The notes under the pieces were generated by a model, which had not been told where the DNA came from, did not search any database, and was given only the letters and a program-made list of their open reading frames with translations. Both the position numbers and the translations under genes were made by a program. A DNA stretch of 64,000 bases from Hansfordia pulvinata (taxonomy: Eukaryota > Ascomycota > Sordariomycetes > Xylariales). This document shows positions 26,211 through 35,714 of the stretch, in pieces. The stretch is taken from assembly GCA_006538405.1 (NCBI GenBank), contig BJKQ01000004.1:1550001-1614000 (forward strand), read 5' to 3'. Every line of letters begins with the position of its first letter. Within the stretch, counting starts at the first letter, position 1.

Positions 26211-27834
26211 ATGTCCGCCGACACTCCCGCCTCTTCCGGGCTCTCCTACCTGATCGTGGGCGCGGGCGTCTTCGGCACCTCGACGGCCCTGCACCTCATC
26301 TCGCGGTACCCGGGCGCCTCCGTGACGCTGCTCGACCGCGACGATGCCTCCGCCGCCTCTTTCTCCCCCGCGACCCCGCGCGTCGCCGCCTCCTGGGATT
26401 GGAACAAGGCCGTCCGCGCCGACTACGGCGACCCGGCCTATTGCGAGCTCGGGCTGGAGGCGCAGGCGGCGTGGCGGGGAAAAGGACCAGTTCCCAGCTC
26501 CTCTTCCCCTTCCTCACCCGACTCCGAGCAGCAGCTGTGGAAGCCCTTCTACCGCGAGAGCGGCATCTTCTGGATCAGCCGCGGCGACATTGCGGACCGC
26601 GTCGTCGCCAACCTCGACGCCAGGTGGGCCCAGGGCGCGCCCCCCGGGGAAGAAGGCGGGGACCACCACGGCGCCGAGGCCATCCCCGTCGAGCGCGCGC
26701 GCGGCCTGTACGGCGGCATCTTCGACCAGGCCGACTACGCGGGCGTCGGCAAGGTGCTGGTGAACCGCGGCAGCGGCTGGGCCGACGCCAAGGGCGCGCT
26801 GGCGGCGGCGACGGCGCGCGCCGTGGGGCTCGGGGTGCGGTTCGTCGCCGCCGAGGTCGAGACGCTCCTCTTCGAAGGGGGCGAGGGAGACGGGCAGCAG
26901 CGGCAGCGCTGCTGCGGCGTGCAGACGCGCGACGGCCGCGAGCTCAGGGCCGACAGGGTCATCCTGTCCACGGGCGCCTACACGCCGCGGCTGCTGGACC
27001 AGAGCGCGTCGCGCAGCGGCATCGCGGGCCTGCGGGCCGGCGGCAGGATCGTCCCGGCCGCCGTCACCACGGGGCTGACCCGCCTCGGCGACGAGGACAT
27101 GGCCCGGTTCCGCGGCATGCCCGTCGGCACGCAGGAGAACCCGCCGGGGAGAGGTGAGTTTTTATTTGCCAAGATGTCCCATTTATTTTTATTTGTTCAC
27201 ATGAGCGTCGTTATTGCTGTCTTGTGAGCTACGCTGACCAAGTTGCAAACGCGGGGGAAAAAACAGGAGCCAGCAACGGAAGCCTGCCGCCCACAGATGA
27301 CAACGAGCTCAAGTGGTGGGGCCAGATGGTGCTCAAGAACACGCAGACGTCGCCGTCCGGCAGCGTCTACTCGTCGCCGCCGGACCGCCCAGACTACGCG
27401 CAGTGGGACGTCCCCGACTCCCTCAAGGAGGACATACGCATCGCCAACACGTCGACTTTCGGCAAGCAGGGCGAGCATTGGAAGCTGGAGAAGTTTCGTC
27501 TTTGCTGGTGAGTCTTGTCGTCGACGGAACGGTCACCTGGTTCACATTTGAATACTTAGCTGACGCCGGATAATTGCATTCTAGGGACGCCATCACGCCG
27601 ACCGAGGACTTCATCATCTCCCCGCACCCGGCCGCCGGCAACCTCTACGTCGCCACGGTCGGCTCGTTTCACGGGTTCAAGTTCCTGCCCATCATCGGCA
27701 AGTACGTCGTGCAGATGCTCGAGGGCTCGCTGTCGAGCACCTGGCAGAAGAAGTGGGCGTGGGACAAGGGCGAGCAGGAGGACCCGTCGCTGAAGAAGTG
27801 GTGGCCGCAGTACGAGCTGAGAGACTTTGTGTAG
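26211..27834 (+). CDS. FAD-dependent amine/amino-acid oxidase (DAO superfamily)
   Basis: Flavoprotein of the sarcosine/L-pipecolate/fructosyl-amino-acid oxidase group, which oxidises C-N bonds of secondary amines and makes hydrogen peroxide. Three exons: 26211-27153, 27267-27507, 27585-27834; 477 residues. The N-terminal Rossmann motif is GAGVFG (residues 17-22), ending in LLDRDD, whose acidic residue would bind the FAD ribose. The exon 2-3 junction rebuilds LCWDAITPTEDF; Cys394 is at the position where this family attaches FAD covalently. GSFHGFKFLPIIGKYV near the C-terminus is the second flavin-contact segment. A Ser/Pro-rich insert after AWRGKG (near 26480) is unusual. No peroxisomal SKL end is seen (ends DFV). 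The substrate cannot be told from sequence; a saccharopine/pipecolate-like oxidase is the nearest guess. It may be unrelated to the array that follows. Confidence 0.9.
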
Positions 27835-28205
27835 ACTTTTGTGGTCCAGTCGCTCGCTTTTGTTGGCGAAGAGATCGTGGACAATGTATTGTTATCTCAG
27901 TCACGGGCTGGGATTGTGCTATGGACAAGACATGTGTACGGTACAAGGTATGCGTGTTTGAACCCCTTTCATCTCTCCGATAGCCGATGAGAATTCGAAA
28001 GAGTGTGATTGACCGACCGAAGAGAACGATGGCCGGTGTCGGGACTTCATCGTGTCTATTTGGACTCGAAGGCATCTTCGTTCCTCACAGAGCAAGATGG
28101 TGTATGCCGAAACTGTCGAGTCTGCCCTGTCAGTCGGGTGCCAGCTGTACCGACGGTCTTCGCTGGACAGGAGCGACTGGACTCACCATCGAAGCTGATC
28201 AGAAG
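27835..28205. other. Convergent 3' spacer
   Basis: Lies between the stops of the FAD oxidase and the first array gene. Nothing beyond presumed 3' UTRs is visible. Confidence 0.5.
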
Positions 28206-29045
28206 TCAAACGCCGGAGGGAAGCGTGGCGACGTCGATAAAGCGGACACCAGTCGCGGAACTCCGGTCCCGGGACACTCGAGGCCTCGGGTGATCTTCAT
28301 TCCCAGCAGCCGGTAGCTTGACAGCCGCCAGATCGTGTGCACCGGGATGCGAGCCCTTGTAGGGCACATAAAGCTTGTAGACTTCATTCCCACAATGTCT
28401 AGCCTGGAAGTACTGCCACAGCCCGTGACGGTCAGACTTGGCGCCTAGCCAGCCACCGTCCGTGTCGTCTGGCCAGTCCTCGTCCGTGGCGCCGATGTAG
28501 GTGCCGGTGACGGTGTTCATGAACCCGAACCAGCCCTCGTTCTCGACGCACTTCCAATAGTGGCCCCCGAAAGAGGAGGAACTCATTGTCAGCTGGCCTC
28601 CGATGATGGTCAGCATGCTGGCGTCACGAGTAGCGCGAATGATGAAAGTCTTTCCAGCGCTTGGAGGCTCCGGGCAGACACTTGAAGGCTCCGGGCAGAC
28701 ACTTGGAGGCTCCGGGCAGACACTTGGAGGCTCCGGGCAGGAAGTTGGAGGCTCCGGGCAGAAAATGTCCGGCAAGTTCTGCATCCAGTTTCCGGCTTCG
28801 GGATCAAAGGGTATGTTAGGCTGAATCCCGACGAGGTTTTCATCCTCCTCCATCTTTGGCATGTCCGGCAAGTTCTGCACCCAGTCTTCGGCTTCGAGAT
28901 CAAAGGGTATGTTAGGCGGAAACCCGAATTGGTTTTCATCCTCCTCCATCTTTGGCGTCCCCGTCGTGTCGTCGTCCTCGGGACAGGGACTGTATGGCGT
29001 AGAAATGTACTCCATCAGAGTTGACTCGTCGTCTGGGAAAGCCAT
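28206..29045 (-). CDS. Array gene A: beta-trefoil-like family protein with CPEP repeats
   Basis: Unnamed family; function unknown. Single exon, 279 residues. Residues 1-105 are acidic and contain two tandem copies of a 32-residue unit (core KMEEDEN...NIPFD...NLPD), then five copies of a CPEPPSV-like heptad, and then the conserved core. The core begins AGKTFIIRA, passes LTIIGGQLTM and YWKCVENEGWFGFMNTVTG, then YFQARH, and ends GVRFIDVA. That succession of short beta-strand-like blocks around Gly-Trp-Phe suggests a beta-trefoil (inference). There is no signal peptide or membrane segment, so it is probably cytoplasmic. The start was chosen because ATATATATAT lies 106 nt upstream and the A/C-rich leader fits. 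Four paralogues follow on the same strand. Confidence 0.75.
   Translation of the reverse strand: MAFPDDESTLMEYISTPYSPCPEDDDTTGTPKMEEDENQFGFPPNIPFDLEAEDWVQNLPDMPKMEEDENLVGIQPNIPFDPEAGNWMQNLPDIFCPEPPTSCPEPPSVCPEPPSVCPEPSSVCPEPPSAGKTFIIRATRDASMLTIIGGQLTMSSSSFGGHYWKCVENEGWFGFMNTVTGTYIGATDEDWPDDTDGGWLGAKSDRHGLWQYFQARHCGNEVYKLYVPYKGSHPGAHDLAAVKLPAAGNEDHPRPRVSRDRSSATGVRFIDVATLPSGV
28660..28764 (-). repeat. Five 21-bp tandem repeats inside array gene A
   Basis: Five head-to-tail 21-bp units (28660, 28681, 28702, 28723, 28744) differing at a few positions. Each encodes one Cys-Pro-Glu-Pro-Pro-Ser-Val-like heptad. They abut a second, longer tandem duplication. Confidence 0.9.
28765..28956 (-). repeat. 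96-bp tandem duplication inside array gene A
   Basis: Copies at 28765-28860 and 28861-28956, each exactly 96 bp and in frame, with scattered substitutions. Each encodes 32 residues of an acidic linker. The shared length and phase show a recent in-frame duplication. Confidence 0.9.
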
Positions 29046-29850
29046 GATCCTGGGCTGTGGCGTGGGCAAAAATAGGGTAGGAAGGGGGTGGTGGTGGGGG
29101 GTTTCTGGGAAGTTGAGAGTTTTGGGAGAGCGAAGGTGTCGGTATAGGGGATATATATATACCTGGGTGTAGGTACCGAGTAGGTCGAGTAAACAGGGTG
29201 CAAAGGCCAACGTGCCTGTCTGTTTGCAAAGCACAGCCTGTTAAGAGCATGATTGCCAGAGGCCCGCGGCTGGGATCACAGGCCAAGCAAGCCGTTTGTG
29301 TTTGGAGGCATCCTTTGTTGTTCTGGCAATTGGATACTGGCAGCTCAACGCGTAACTCGGACTGGGCCAACAAACCTGTCGCGCCCAATCCACGAACCTG
29401 CAAGCGTCTGTTTTCTCGTTCACGCGATATACACAGCCCATATACTCCATGTCGGGCGAGCCGCGCGCTACGAGCACAATCTCATCGAACGCTACGCTTG
29501 TGCCGGAGAAAGATTGTGGACGCCGCTTGATTGTCCCAGTTGACACATGGGAACTGTACTATGGAGAATGAGCTTGTACTGTACATATAGTCTCCCCATC
29601 GCCTCGCGACGTCCCGCAAACCGCTGGGGACTACTGAAGAAAGCGTGTTTGGTCCACATCAGACAACTCAGAAAATCCCCCCATCATGATTAGTCCAGCT
29701 CGTATCCGTGCCTCGACGCTCCGGTCATTCCTTTTCTCGCAGAGACGCCAATCGTCCGTGGCTCGCAGTTACCTTTGAGAGACTTTGGGCGTGGTCAGTA
29801 CTGGTTATCCTCACTGCTGAGGAGCTCGACGGGCTCACCTTTATGGTCCA
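29046..29850. other. Spacer between array genes A and B
   Basis: Contains the gene A promoter (TATA at 29151) and the element GAACCTGCAAGCGTC at 29394-29408, which recurs upstream of gene B and in part upstream of gene E. No coding potential seen. Confidence 0.5.
29151..29160 (-). promoter_or_regulatory. TATA-like box of array gene A
   Basis: Ten-base alternating AT stretch 106 nt upstream of the chosen ATG, a plausible distance for a fungal core promoter with a leader of about 70 nt. Confidence 0.45.
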
Positions 29851-30498
29851 TCAAGCTCCCTCGTCCGGAGTGATCTCTATGAATCTGACACAAGCCTGTT
29901 CCCCTATGGTTTCTGACGGCTCCGGCTCTAGCAAGCAACAATCGTCCTCGGATCCCGGCAATATGACGACTGCTAGGCGTCGTGTGTCATCACAATACGG
30001 CCCATTGTAAGGGGTGTAGAGTAGGTAACCCCCGTCCTCGTGATGCTTGGCGTGGAACAACTGGCTGGTATCATGGGATTGGGCGCCTGCAGTAAGCATC
30101 GCCTCATTTGACACCCCATGGTTAGATTCGTCGTCCCAATGTTCCCTTTCGATGCCGAGGTAGGCTCCGGAAACCGTATTCTTGAAGCCAAACCAGCCAT
30201 CTTCCTCCACGCAGTCCCAAGTGTGACCACCAGCGTCGAAAGAGGGCATGTCCTTCATGAGGAGCTTGCCGCGTCGGAGCGTGATAACCAGCCCACTATA
30301 GCAGTTCTGGATGGCGTACGTCTTTCCAGGGCCGGGAATAGAACCGATTGTGTCTTTTAATTGGCGACGCAGCTGTCCCGTGGAGATGTTTCCGTCCTTC
30401 GCGCCCGCCAAAGTCTTCTCAGAGTCAGCGCACGAGCGGCTGGACGGCGTAAACACAGCCGATGAGGAGCAGACCGACTCGGTGTCCTTGGCGCTCAT
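29851..30498 (-). CDS. Array gene B: beta-trefoil-like family protein
   Basis: Paralogue of its neighbours and probably the most typical copy. Single exon, 215 residues from ATG 30498 (context CAAACATGAGC). After a Ser-rich N-terminus the core starts at PGKTYAIQNCYSGLVITL, with GKLLMKD, then HTWDCVEEDGWFGFKNTVSG, AYLGI, LFHAKHHEDGGYLLYTPYNG and a final CVRFIEIT. The frame stays open upstream. An earlier ATG at 30684 would add a hydrophobic start (MILLVTGLRFATLFLLL) resembling a signal peptide, but the sequence between has the C/A-rich look of a leader and no other paralogue has one. Function unknown; intracellular carbohydrate or protein binding is only a structural guess. Confidence 0.75.
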   Translation of the reverse strand: MSAKDTESVCSSSAVFTPSSRSCADSEKTLAGAKDGNISTGQLRRQLKDTIGSIPGPGKTYAIQNCYSGLVITLRRGKLLMKDMPSFDAGGHTWDCVEEDGWFGFKNTVSGAYLGIEREHWDDESNHGVSNEAMLTAGAQSHDTSQLFHAKHHEDGGYLLYTPYNGPYCDDTRRLAVVILPGSEDDCCLLEPEPSETIGEQACVRFIEITPDEGA

Positions 30499-31156
30499 GT
30501 TTGCAGTGGTTCTGCCCGTGGGCGTCGTGGGAGGGAACTTGGAAAGATTGAGTGTGTGCTCAACGACGAAGGAAGTGGATGGGTTTGCGGAGAAAGGTGG
30601 ATGGTGTTGAGTGGGGAGAAGATGGGCAGATGTTAGAAGGAGAAAGAGAGTTGCAAAACGCAGGCCAGTAACGAGTAGAATCATTGGCGTTGGCCTGTCT
30701 GTTTGTTTACAAGGGCGGACTTGAGGAGACGAGGACCAGCCAGCCAGTAGGGCATACCTTGGGTCACTGTACACAAACGGTTTTACGTCGTTGTTATTGG
30801 GCGGAACACTTTATTCGGACTATTGAATGCCAGTAGGCGAACGGGCAACTCTGACAACAGAACCTATCATGCCCATGTCCCCGAACCTGCAAGCGTCCGT
30901 TTGCTCGCTCCTGCTCCCCCTACCAGTGTGCTATCGAGCCCATTCACTACTGCTTGCACAATCCGTAATCCCTGCGTTCCTTAAAGCGCACATCTGTCTG
31001 ACTTCGTCCCTCTGACAACGCGAGCCGAGAAGTTCCATAGCGACGGTTCCGAAGGTCTCTGCCGTAACAGCTCTGTTAGTGATCCGGTGTGAAACTTTGC
31101 TGATAGAGACAGGGCAACCCACCGGGCTTCTTCCACCCGTCATGGTGGGTATAAAC
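30499..31156. other. Spacer between array genes B and C
   Basis: Holds CCTGTCTGTTTG (30694-30705, also at 29215 upstream of gene A) and GAACCTGCAAGCGTC (30883-30897). Otherwise unremarkable. Confidence 0.5.
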
Positions 31157-31939
31157 TTAGAATCCCCAGCGTTGGCTGTCTGCGGTCTTGGTGGTTTCCT
31201 TCTCTAAGGGTTTGTTGCACTCGAGGAACCTGACCGTGCACGGGTTTGCTGTGTAATACCAGTCATCGCACCAGTGCGCGGACAAGCCTTTCCAATAAGT
31301 GTAATGCTGGCCGTCTCTGGACTGGAATGTGCGGTCTCCAAGCTGGACCAGGAGCTGATATTCGTGATCCTGTGTGAGCAGCTGGTAGCCCCCATCTGGA
31401 TGCGGTCGGGCGTGGAAGCGCTCAGTCGCTTCCCATTGTGGTTCGCGGGCGACGAGCTCATCGTCTTTGACCGCAAGGCAGGTCCCCGCCGCGGTGTTGA
31501 CGAAAGTGAACCAGCCTCCGTTGCTGACGCATTGCCAGGCGTACCCTCCAGCGGATCCACTCATGAAGCTGGATTTCATCTCCAGCTTGCCGTCGACCAG
31601 CGTCAATGTCTCGTGGGTATTGTAGTCCATGATGATGTAAGTCTTCCCGACCCAAGGCATCGCGCAGGTCAGGTCTCCGGCGCGCACTATTGCGGACATG
31701 ACGCCCGGGACATGGACTTCTTGATCGCAGGCTGGCTTTTCCTCGACCGTTGACTGAACAGAAGCAGTGGTGGAGGTAGGTGTGAGCACGCCAGACCCAG
31801 ATTCTTCATCAGTATCTGCTTTCGGGGCAGATCTCAGATGACGGGGTACCCAGGTCCCGGGTGGGCGCCGGAGACCCAGAGGGACACCGGCACCCTCAGA
31901 GACCACGACTGTCCCCTTATCCTTCTTCTTGGGCCCCAT
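31157..31939 (-). CDS. Array gene C: beta-trefoil-like family protein
   Basis: Single exon, 260 residues. The N-terminus is basic (MGPKKKDKGT) followed by a Ser/Thr-rich linker. The core begins VGKTYIIMDYNTHETLTL, with GKLEMKSS, YAWQCVSNGGWFTFVNTAAG and ERFHARPHPDGGYQLL, and ends CTVRFLECN. It has the same block order as genes A and B but a longer, Trp/Tyr-rich stretch before the last strand. TATATATA lies 116 nt upstream of the ATG (context CATCATGG). No signal peptide. Family function is not known to me. Confidence 0.75.
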   Translation of the reverse strand: MGPKKKDKGTVVVSEGAGVPLGLRRPPGTWVPRHLRSAPKADTDEESGSGVLTPTSTTASVQSTVEEKPACDQEVHVPGVMSAIVRAGDLTCAMPWVGKTYIIMDYNTHETLTLVDGKLEMKSSFMSGSAGGYAWQCVSNGGWFTFVNTAAGTCLAVKDDELVAREPQWEATERFHARPHPDGGYQLLTQDHEYQLLVQLGDRTFQSRDGQHYTYWKGLSAHWCDDWYYTANPCTVRFLECNKPLEKETTKTADSQRWGF

Positions 31940-33431
31940 GATGGAGATGCTGTTGTCGAGGTGACACTGTGTCTTTGCTTGGTGGTGGGATGAGAGAGGA
32001 TGGTTGAGGTGGGAGGTGAGAAGATGACAATGTAGGATGAAGTAGGTCGAGAGGTATATATACAGAACACAGGCAAGTAAGAGGGTTCCCTGCCTCAGAC
32101 AGTCGCCCGGTCAGGTCTCTACCCGCAAGCTCTGCTCGTAGGTGCTTCAGGGTCGGACAAACGGGTGGTTGGATTGGTCTTTGAGCAGACCGGCGACATT
32201 GAATGCTTGATAAGGCACGGAAATCAAAACATTGAAAGAACAGCCTAACAAGATCCAGCTCGTTGCGGGGTTGGTCTGTTCGCCGTGGCAGAGGCAGACC
32301 CTGTTGCGCTGGTCGCCACGGGGAACAGCTCGCGAGTGATTCACTACACGCGCGTCTTGGCCTCCTTTGGTCGCGTAACGCAAACGAGCTCGACATCGTC
32401 ACGCCTTTGGCCGAGGACCATTCTGGACCAGACTTTGTTCACGGACCCGACTGCTGTGGGGATAGTTTCCCGCATTACGCTCCAGCGCAATACCGTCTCA
32501 TCTGCTGCAGTCTCTCGATGTTTTGGACGCCTGCTATTCAATGCACCCGTGGTTTTCGCTGATTTGTGGGGTCTCGACGACCTGTTGTTCAAAGCCGGTC
32601 TGTTGCGATTGTTCCTAAGGCCGAGGGAGGATAAACAACTCGCGGCCGCGAGCATGAGTCATTCGACTGAGGTGTCGCTGCTGCTGCTTTCCCCGACTCT
32701 GGATCGACTCCCTTGCCGAATATTTCCTCACTTCAGCAATGACTCTCGCGTTGGTCTCGAGATATGAGGGTAACGCGGACAGCCTAGGATCGCACACTCA
32801 CGTAGACGGCTGCATCATGTGAGATCTTGATGAAAAATCACGTGTAGCGGCCCATGGATGTCGGTCACTGCCCTTCTAACAGACAGTCAGAGGCTTGCTG
32901 ACGACATTCAGGATGACTGTGGACTGGTCCCCTGAAGCTCACCCACAGAGAGTCTGCTATGTGTTGAGATATGGAGCCGGAGTCCTGTCGATTTGTGAAA
33001 TATAGGGAAATACCCTGGTCAAATACCAGATGTCTTGGGGAGTCATGGACGTGAGAAAGTATCGGATTCAGCTATTCTGATGCTAGAGCTACGGCAATAA
33101 GCTGGCCCGCATCATAAAGTCTTTTTTTTCTTTGAATCCCATCTCTTTCTGCTTACACATTCACGTCAACCGGGTTGTCTCCAATCGCGACTCCGAGCCA
33201 AGTCCATTCACCTGCGGATATCTCACACTGCCAGCTTGTTCCCTTCATCGTAATCAGCACGATCATCCAAGCCGAGGCCCCGATGCCGGAGGCCGTCGAA
33301 TGTCGAGGAGTGATGCGTGCAACCTGGTCTGCTGTCAGAATCGGGCACACCTGTAGCCGACGGACGGAGGACGTGGTATATTGGGGGAAGAGTTGGACTT
33401 GCCATTTGCGGAAACCAGCAAGTGATAGCCC
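31940..33431. other. Spacer between array genes C and D
   Basis: Includes the gene C promoter. At 33153-33350 on the minus strand lies a Trp-containing open stretch that could be the remnant of another gene but is not identifiable. A plus-strand open frame at 32285-32767 lacks protein character. Confidence 0.45.
32055..32062 (-). promoter_or_regulatory. TATA box of array gene C
   Basis: TATATATA 116 nt upstream of the gene C start codon, at a spacing like that of the gene A element. Confidence 0.45.
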
Positions 33432-34424
33432 TTAGACCTCCACGAAGTCGAATCTGACCGGAGTCGGGGACTCTGCCTTCGTTCCAGCCTTGTGTCTCGT
33501 CAGGGTCGTCGGGCCCTGGAGGAAAATGGGACAGACAGCCGGAGGAGGGGATGGAGGTGCTAAGCTGAAGCTGAAGCTGGGGGAGGCCTGTGCGGTAGGG
33601 CTTGCCTCGACCTGCGAGCATCCTGGATGGAAGAACATCAGGATATAGCCACCCTGGTTGTGAGGCCTGATTTGGAACAGAGAAGAGTGCTGTTGCGAGT
33701 CCACCACCGTCATCTCGTCAGAGCCGAAGAGGCTCTAGCCCAAGCAGGTGCCTGAGGCTTCGTTGGAAAGCTGAAGCCAGCCGCATTTCTCCTCGCAGTC
33801 CCAGGTGTGACAGCCCCGGAAGTCTGGGAACTGCAGCTTGACTTGGCCTTTGACAAGCGAGAGGGCATTGCCAGAGTCGCGTTCCAACACCATGAATGTC
33901 TTGCCAGGGCAGAGGATTGCTGTCTTGTCAAGGTTGGTCTTCTGCATCGCATTTCTGACCTGCTTGATCTCCGGGGTCGCCCTCTGGGCCTGGTTCATCT
34001 CGAGAGTCATTTTGTTGGCCTGGCTAGTTGCCGGGGTCGCTTGCTGGTCCTGGGTGATACCGAAAGACGCTTTGTTGGCTGGGCTGGCCACTGGGGCCAC
34101 TTTCTTCGCTTGCTGGATCTCGGCAGCCGCTTTCTTGGGCTGGCTGGCCTCGGGGGTCACTTTCTTGGCCTTGTCCATCTCGTTGGTCTTTTTAATGGCC
34201 TGGTTGATGTCGGTAGCCGCTTTCTTGGGCTGGCTGGTCTCGGAGGCCGCGGGAGCCTTTCGTTTGGCCGGTGTCACCTGCACAGGCGTGTTGGTACGAG
34301 ATGGAAAACGAACGTAGAGTATGGCAGAGGCAATAGACGGGTAGCGACCAATCATTTTGAAACGAACCTCTGGAGTGCCCTTGGGGGCGGCCTGCGAAAC
34401 GGGCTGGGACGGAGGTCCAGGCAT
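33432..34424 (-). pseudogene. Array gene D: beta-trefoil-like family copy with in-frame amber stop
   Basis: Reads from ATG 34424 through a long Lys/Gln/Ala-rich N-terminus made of imperfect repeats of about 17 residues (cores SQPKKAA, QQAKKV), then the family core PGKTFMVLERDSG, HTWDCEEKCGWLQLSNEASG, TCLG. A TAG at 33735-33737 follows. The same frame stays open on the far side and supplies the missing second half of the core (SLFQIRPHNQGGYILMF, then a final RFDFVEV) to a TAA at 33432. No GT-AG pair removes the TAG without deleting conserved motifs. So either a single substitution has silenced the copy, or a truncated 229-residue product is made. The full frame would be 330 codons plus the stop. 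Confidence 0.75.
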
Positions 34425-35111
34425 ATCGATGGTGATTTCTTGGAGGGGGTGGGCAGGTTGCTGGAGAGGACGAGTCGAAATAGGGCACGACACGAAAGAA
34501 GAGTGCGTAGTGTGTATGAAGGTGTGAAAAGGGCTGAAGTCGATCGTGTTCGCAGGCCTGGCTTTGCAATGGGCGGCTTGTTTGCATCGGATGGTCGGGT
34601 TGCGGGTTTCCTAGGATACTGCAAGCGAGCCAGCCTTCCCTCAATCGCGCTTTCGTACATCATTGAATGAAGGTAGGGCGTCAACACGACGGCTCGGCAG
34701 GGTGGCCCTTTGCAAGATTCTTTGAACATCACTCAATATAGATTCACCTCACTTGAATGTTTCCAGCACCCGGTCAAGCCGGCAACTGCTCCAATCTGGC
34801 AGCGACACGTTTGTTGTGTTGATGACCTCCAGTGGCCTTCACCAGGGAAACTCGTATTCATTGCTTCCACTTGACCTGAGAGATAGACGTGATATAAATC
34901 CCATATGGACACGGCCCGATTGACAACACTGAGGGTGTGACTGTCGCTGTACTCGGCTCCCATGTGTGTTCAAAACACCCGCAACTGATGAACTGCAGTG
35001 CCCCCAGCAAATGAGAGCGACAACCCAAACTCATGATGGACTCCGACCTCGCCGACCTCTTTGGTCTTGAGATGTGGTCGAGCACCGCAGGCATGGGAAG
35101 AGACAGGCGCC
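34425..35111. other. Spacer between array genes D and E
   Basis: Promoter and leader of gene D on the left side and the 3' end of gene E on the right. No further feature recognised. Confidence 0.5.
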
Positions 35112-35714
35112 CTAATCTGCCTCACTGAGCTTGAAAAACATCCACCGGATTTTCATGTCTTGGTCGGCTTTTTCGTCGTCTTCATCTCCATTGGTTTTGA
35201 ACGGGTAGACTCTGATAAGCGAATGCTTGACGAACGCACGACGACCGTTCGTTAGGAGCAGAAACCCTCCTTCAGGGTGTATTCTTGCCTGGAACTGTCC
35301 AGCGAGGGCGGGTTCAGGAGTTGGTTGCACAGCCAGACCAGTTGCAGAGTTTCCTTTCGCTGCGAGGGAGTCATCGCCAGAACCGGCCACCGTGATGTAT
35401 GTTCCCGAAATGACGTGTCGAAAAGCCAGCCATCCTTCAATCTCCTCGCATTCGAAAATGCTGCCGCAATTAGGCTCCATTTTGCTCCAGATCAACTTGC
35501 CACCTCTCATATTCAAGGTAAGGTGGTCACCTTCATACTTCGCAAGGCACACCTTATGCCCGGGCCACGGGACAGCCTCCTTCCACCAAATGCGCCCAGG
35601 TGTCGTACTCCCGGTCGTGCTTCCTGAGGTGGCGGAGGTCCCTGGTGTGCAGCTGGGGCAAGAACTCGAGTCCGAGTCACGGCGTACGAAGCCGCCTTGG
35701 GTTGTGTCGCCCAT
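35112..35714 (-). CDS. Array gene E: beta-trefoil-like family protein, most diverged copy
   Basis: Single exon, 200 residues. A short Ser/Thr/Gly-rich N-terminus leads to the core: PGHKVCLAKYEGDHLTLNM, GGKLIWSK, then FECEEIEGWLAFRHVISGTY, QFQARIHPEGGFLLL and a final MFFKLSEAD. The Trp-Asp-Cys block of the relatives has become Phe-Glu-Cys, but the Gly-Trp and the His-Pro-x-Gly-Gly-Phe positions hold. Part of the shared upstream element (GAACCTGCAAGC) is found about 135 nt before the ATG. Intracellular by absence of a signal sequence; function unknown. Confidence 0.7.
   Translation of the reverse strand: MGDTTQGGFVRRDSDSSSCPSCTPGTSATSGSTTGSTTPGRIWWKEAVPWPGHKVCLAKYEGDHLTLNMRGGKLIWSKMEPNCGSIFECEEIEGWLAFRHVISGTYITVAGSGDDSLAAKGNSATGLAVQPTPEPALAGQFQARIHPEGGFLLLTNGRRAFVKHSLIRVYPFKTNGDEDDEKADQDMKIRWMFFKLSEAD

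Noticed and set aside
32285..32767. Plus-strand open frame of 160 codons inside the paralogue array
   Set aside because: Does not resemble the array family and has no promoter or domain evidence.
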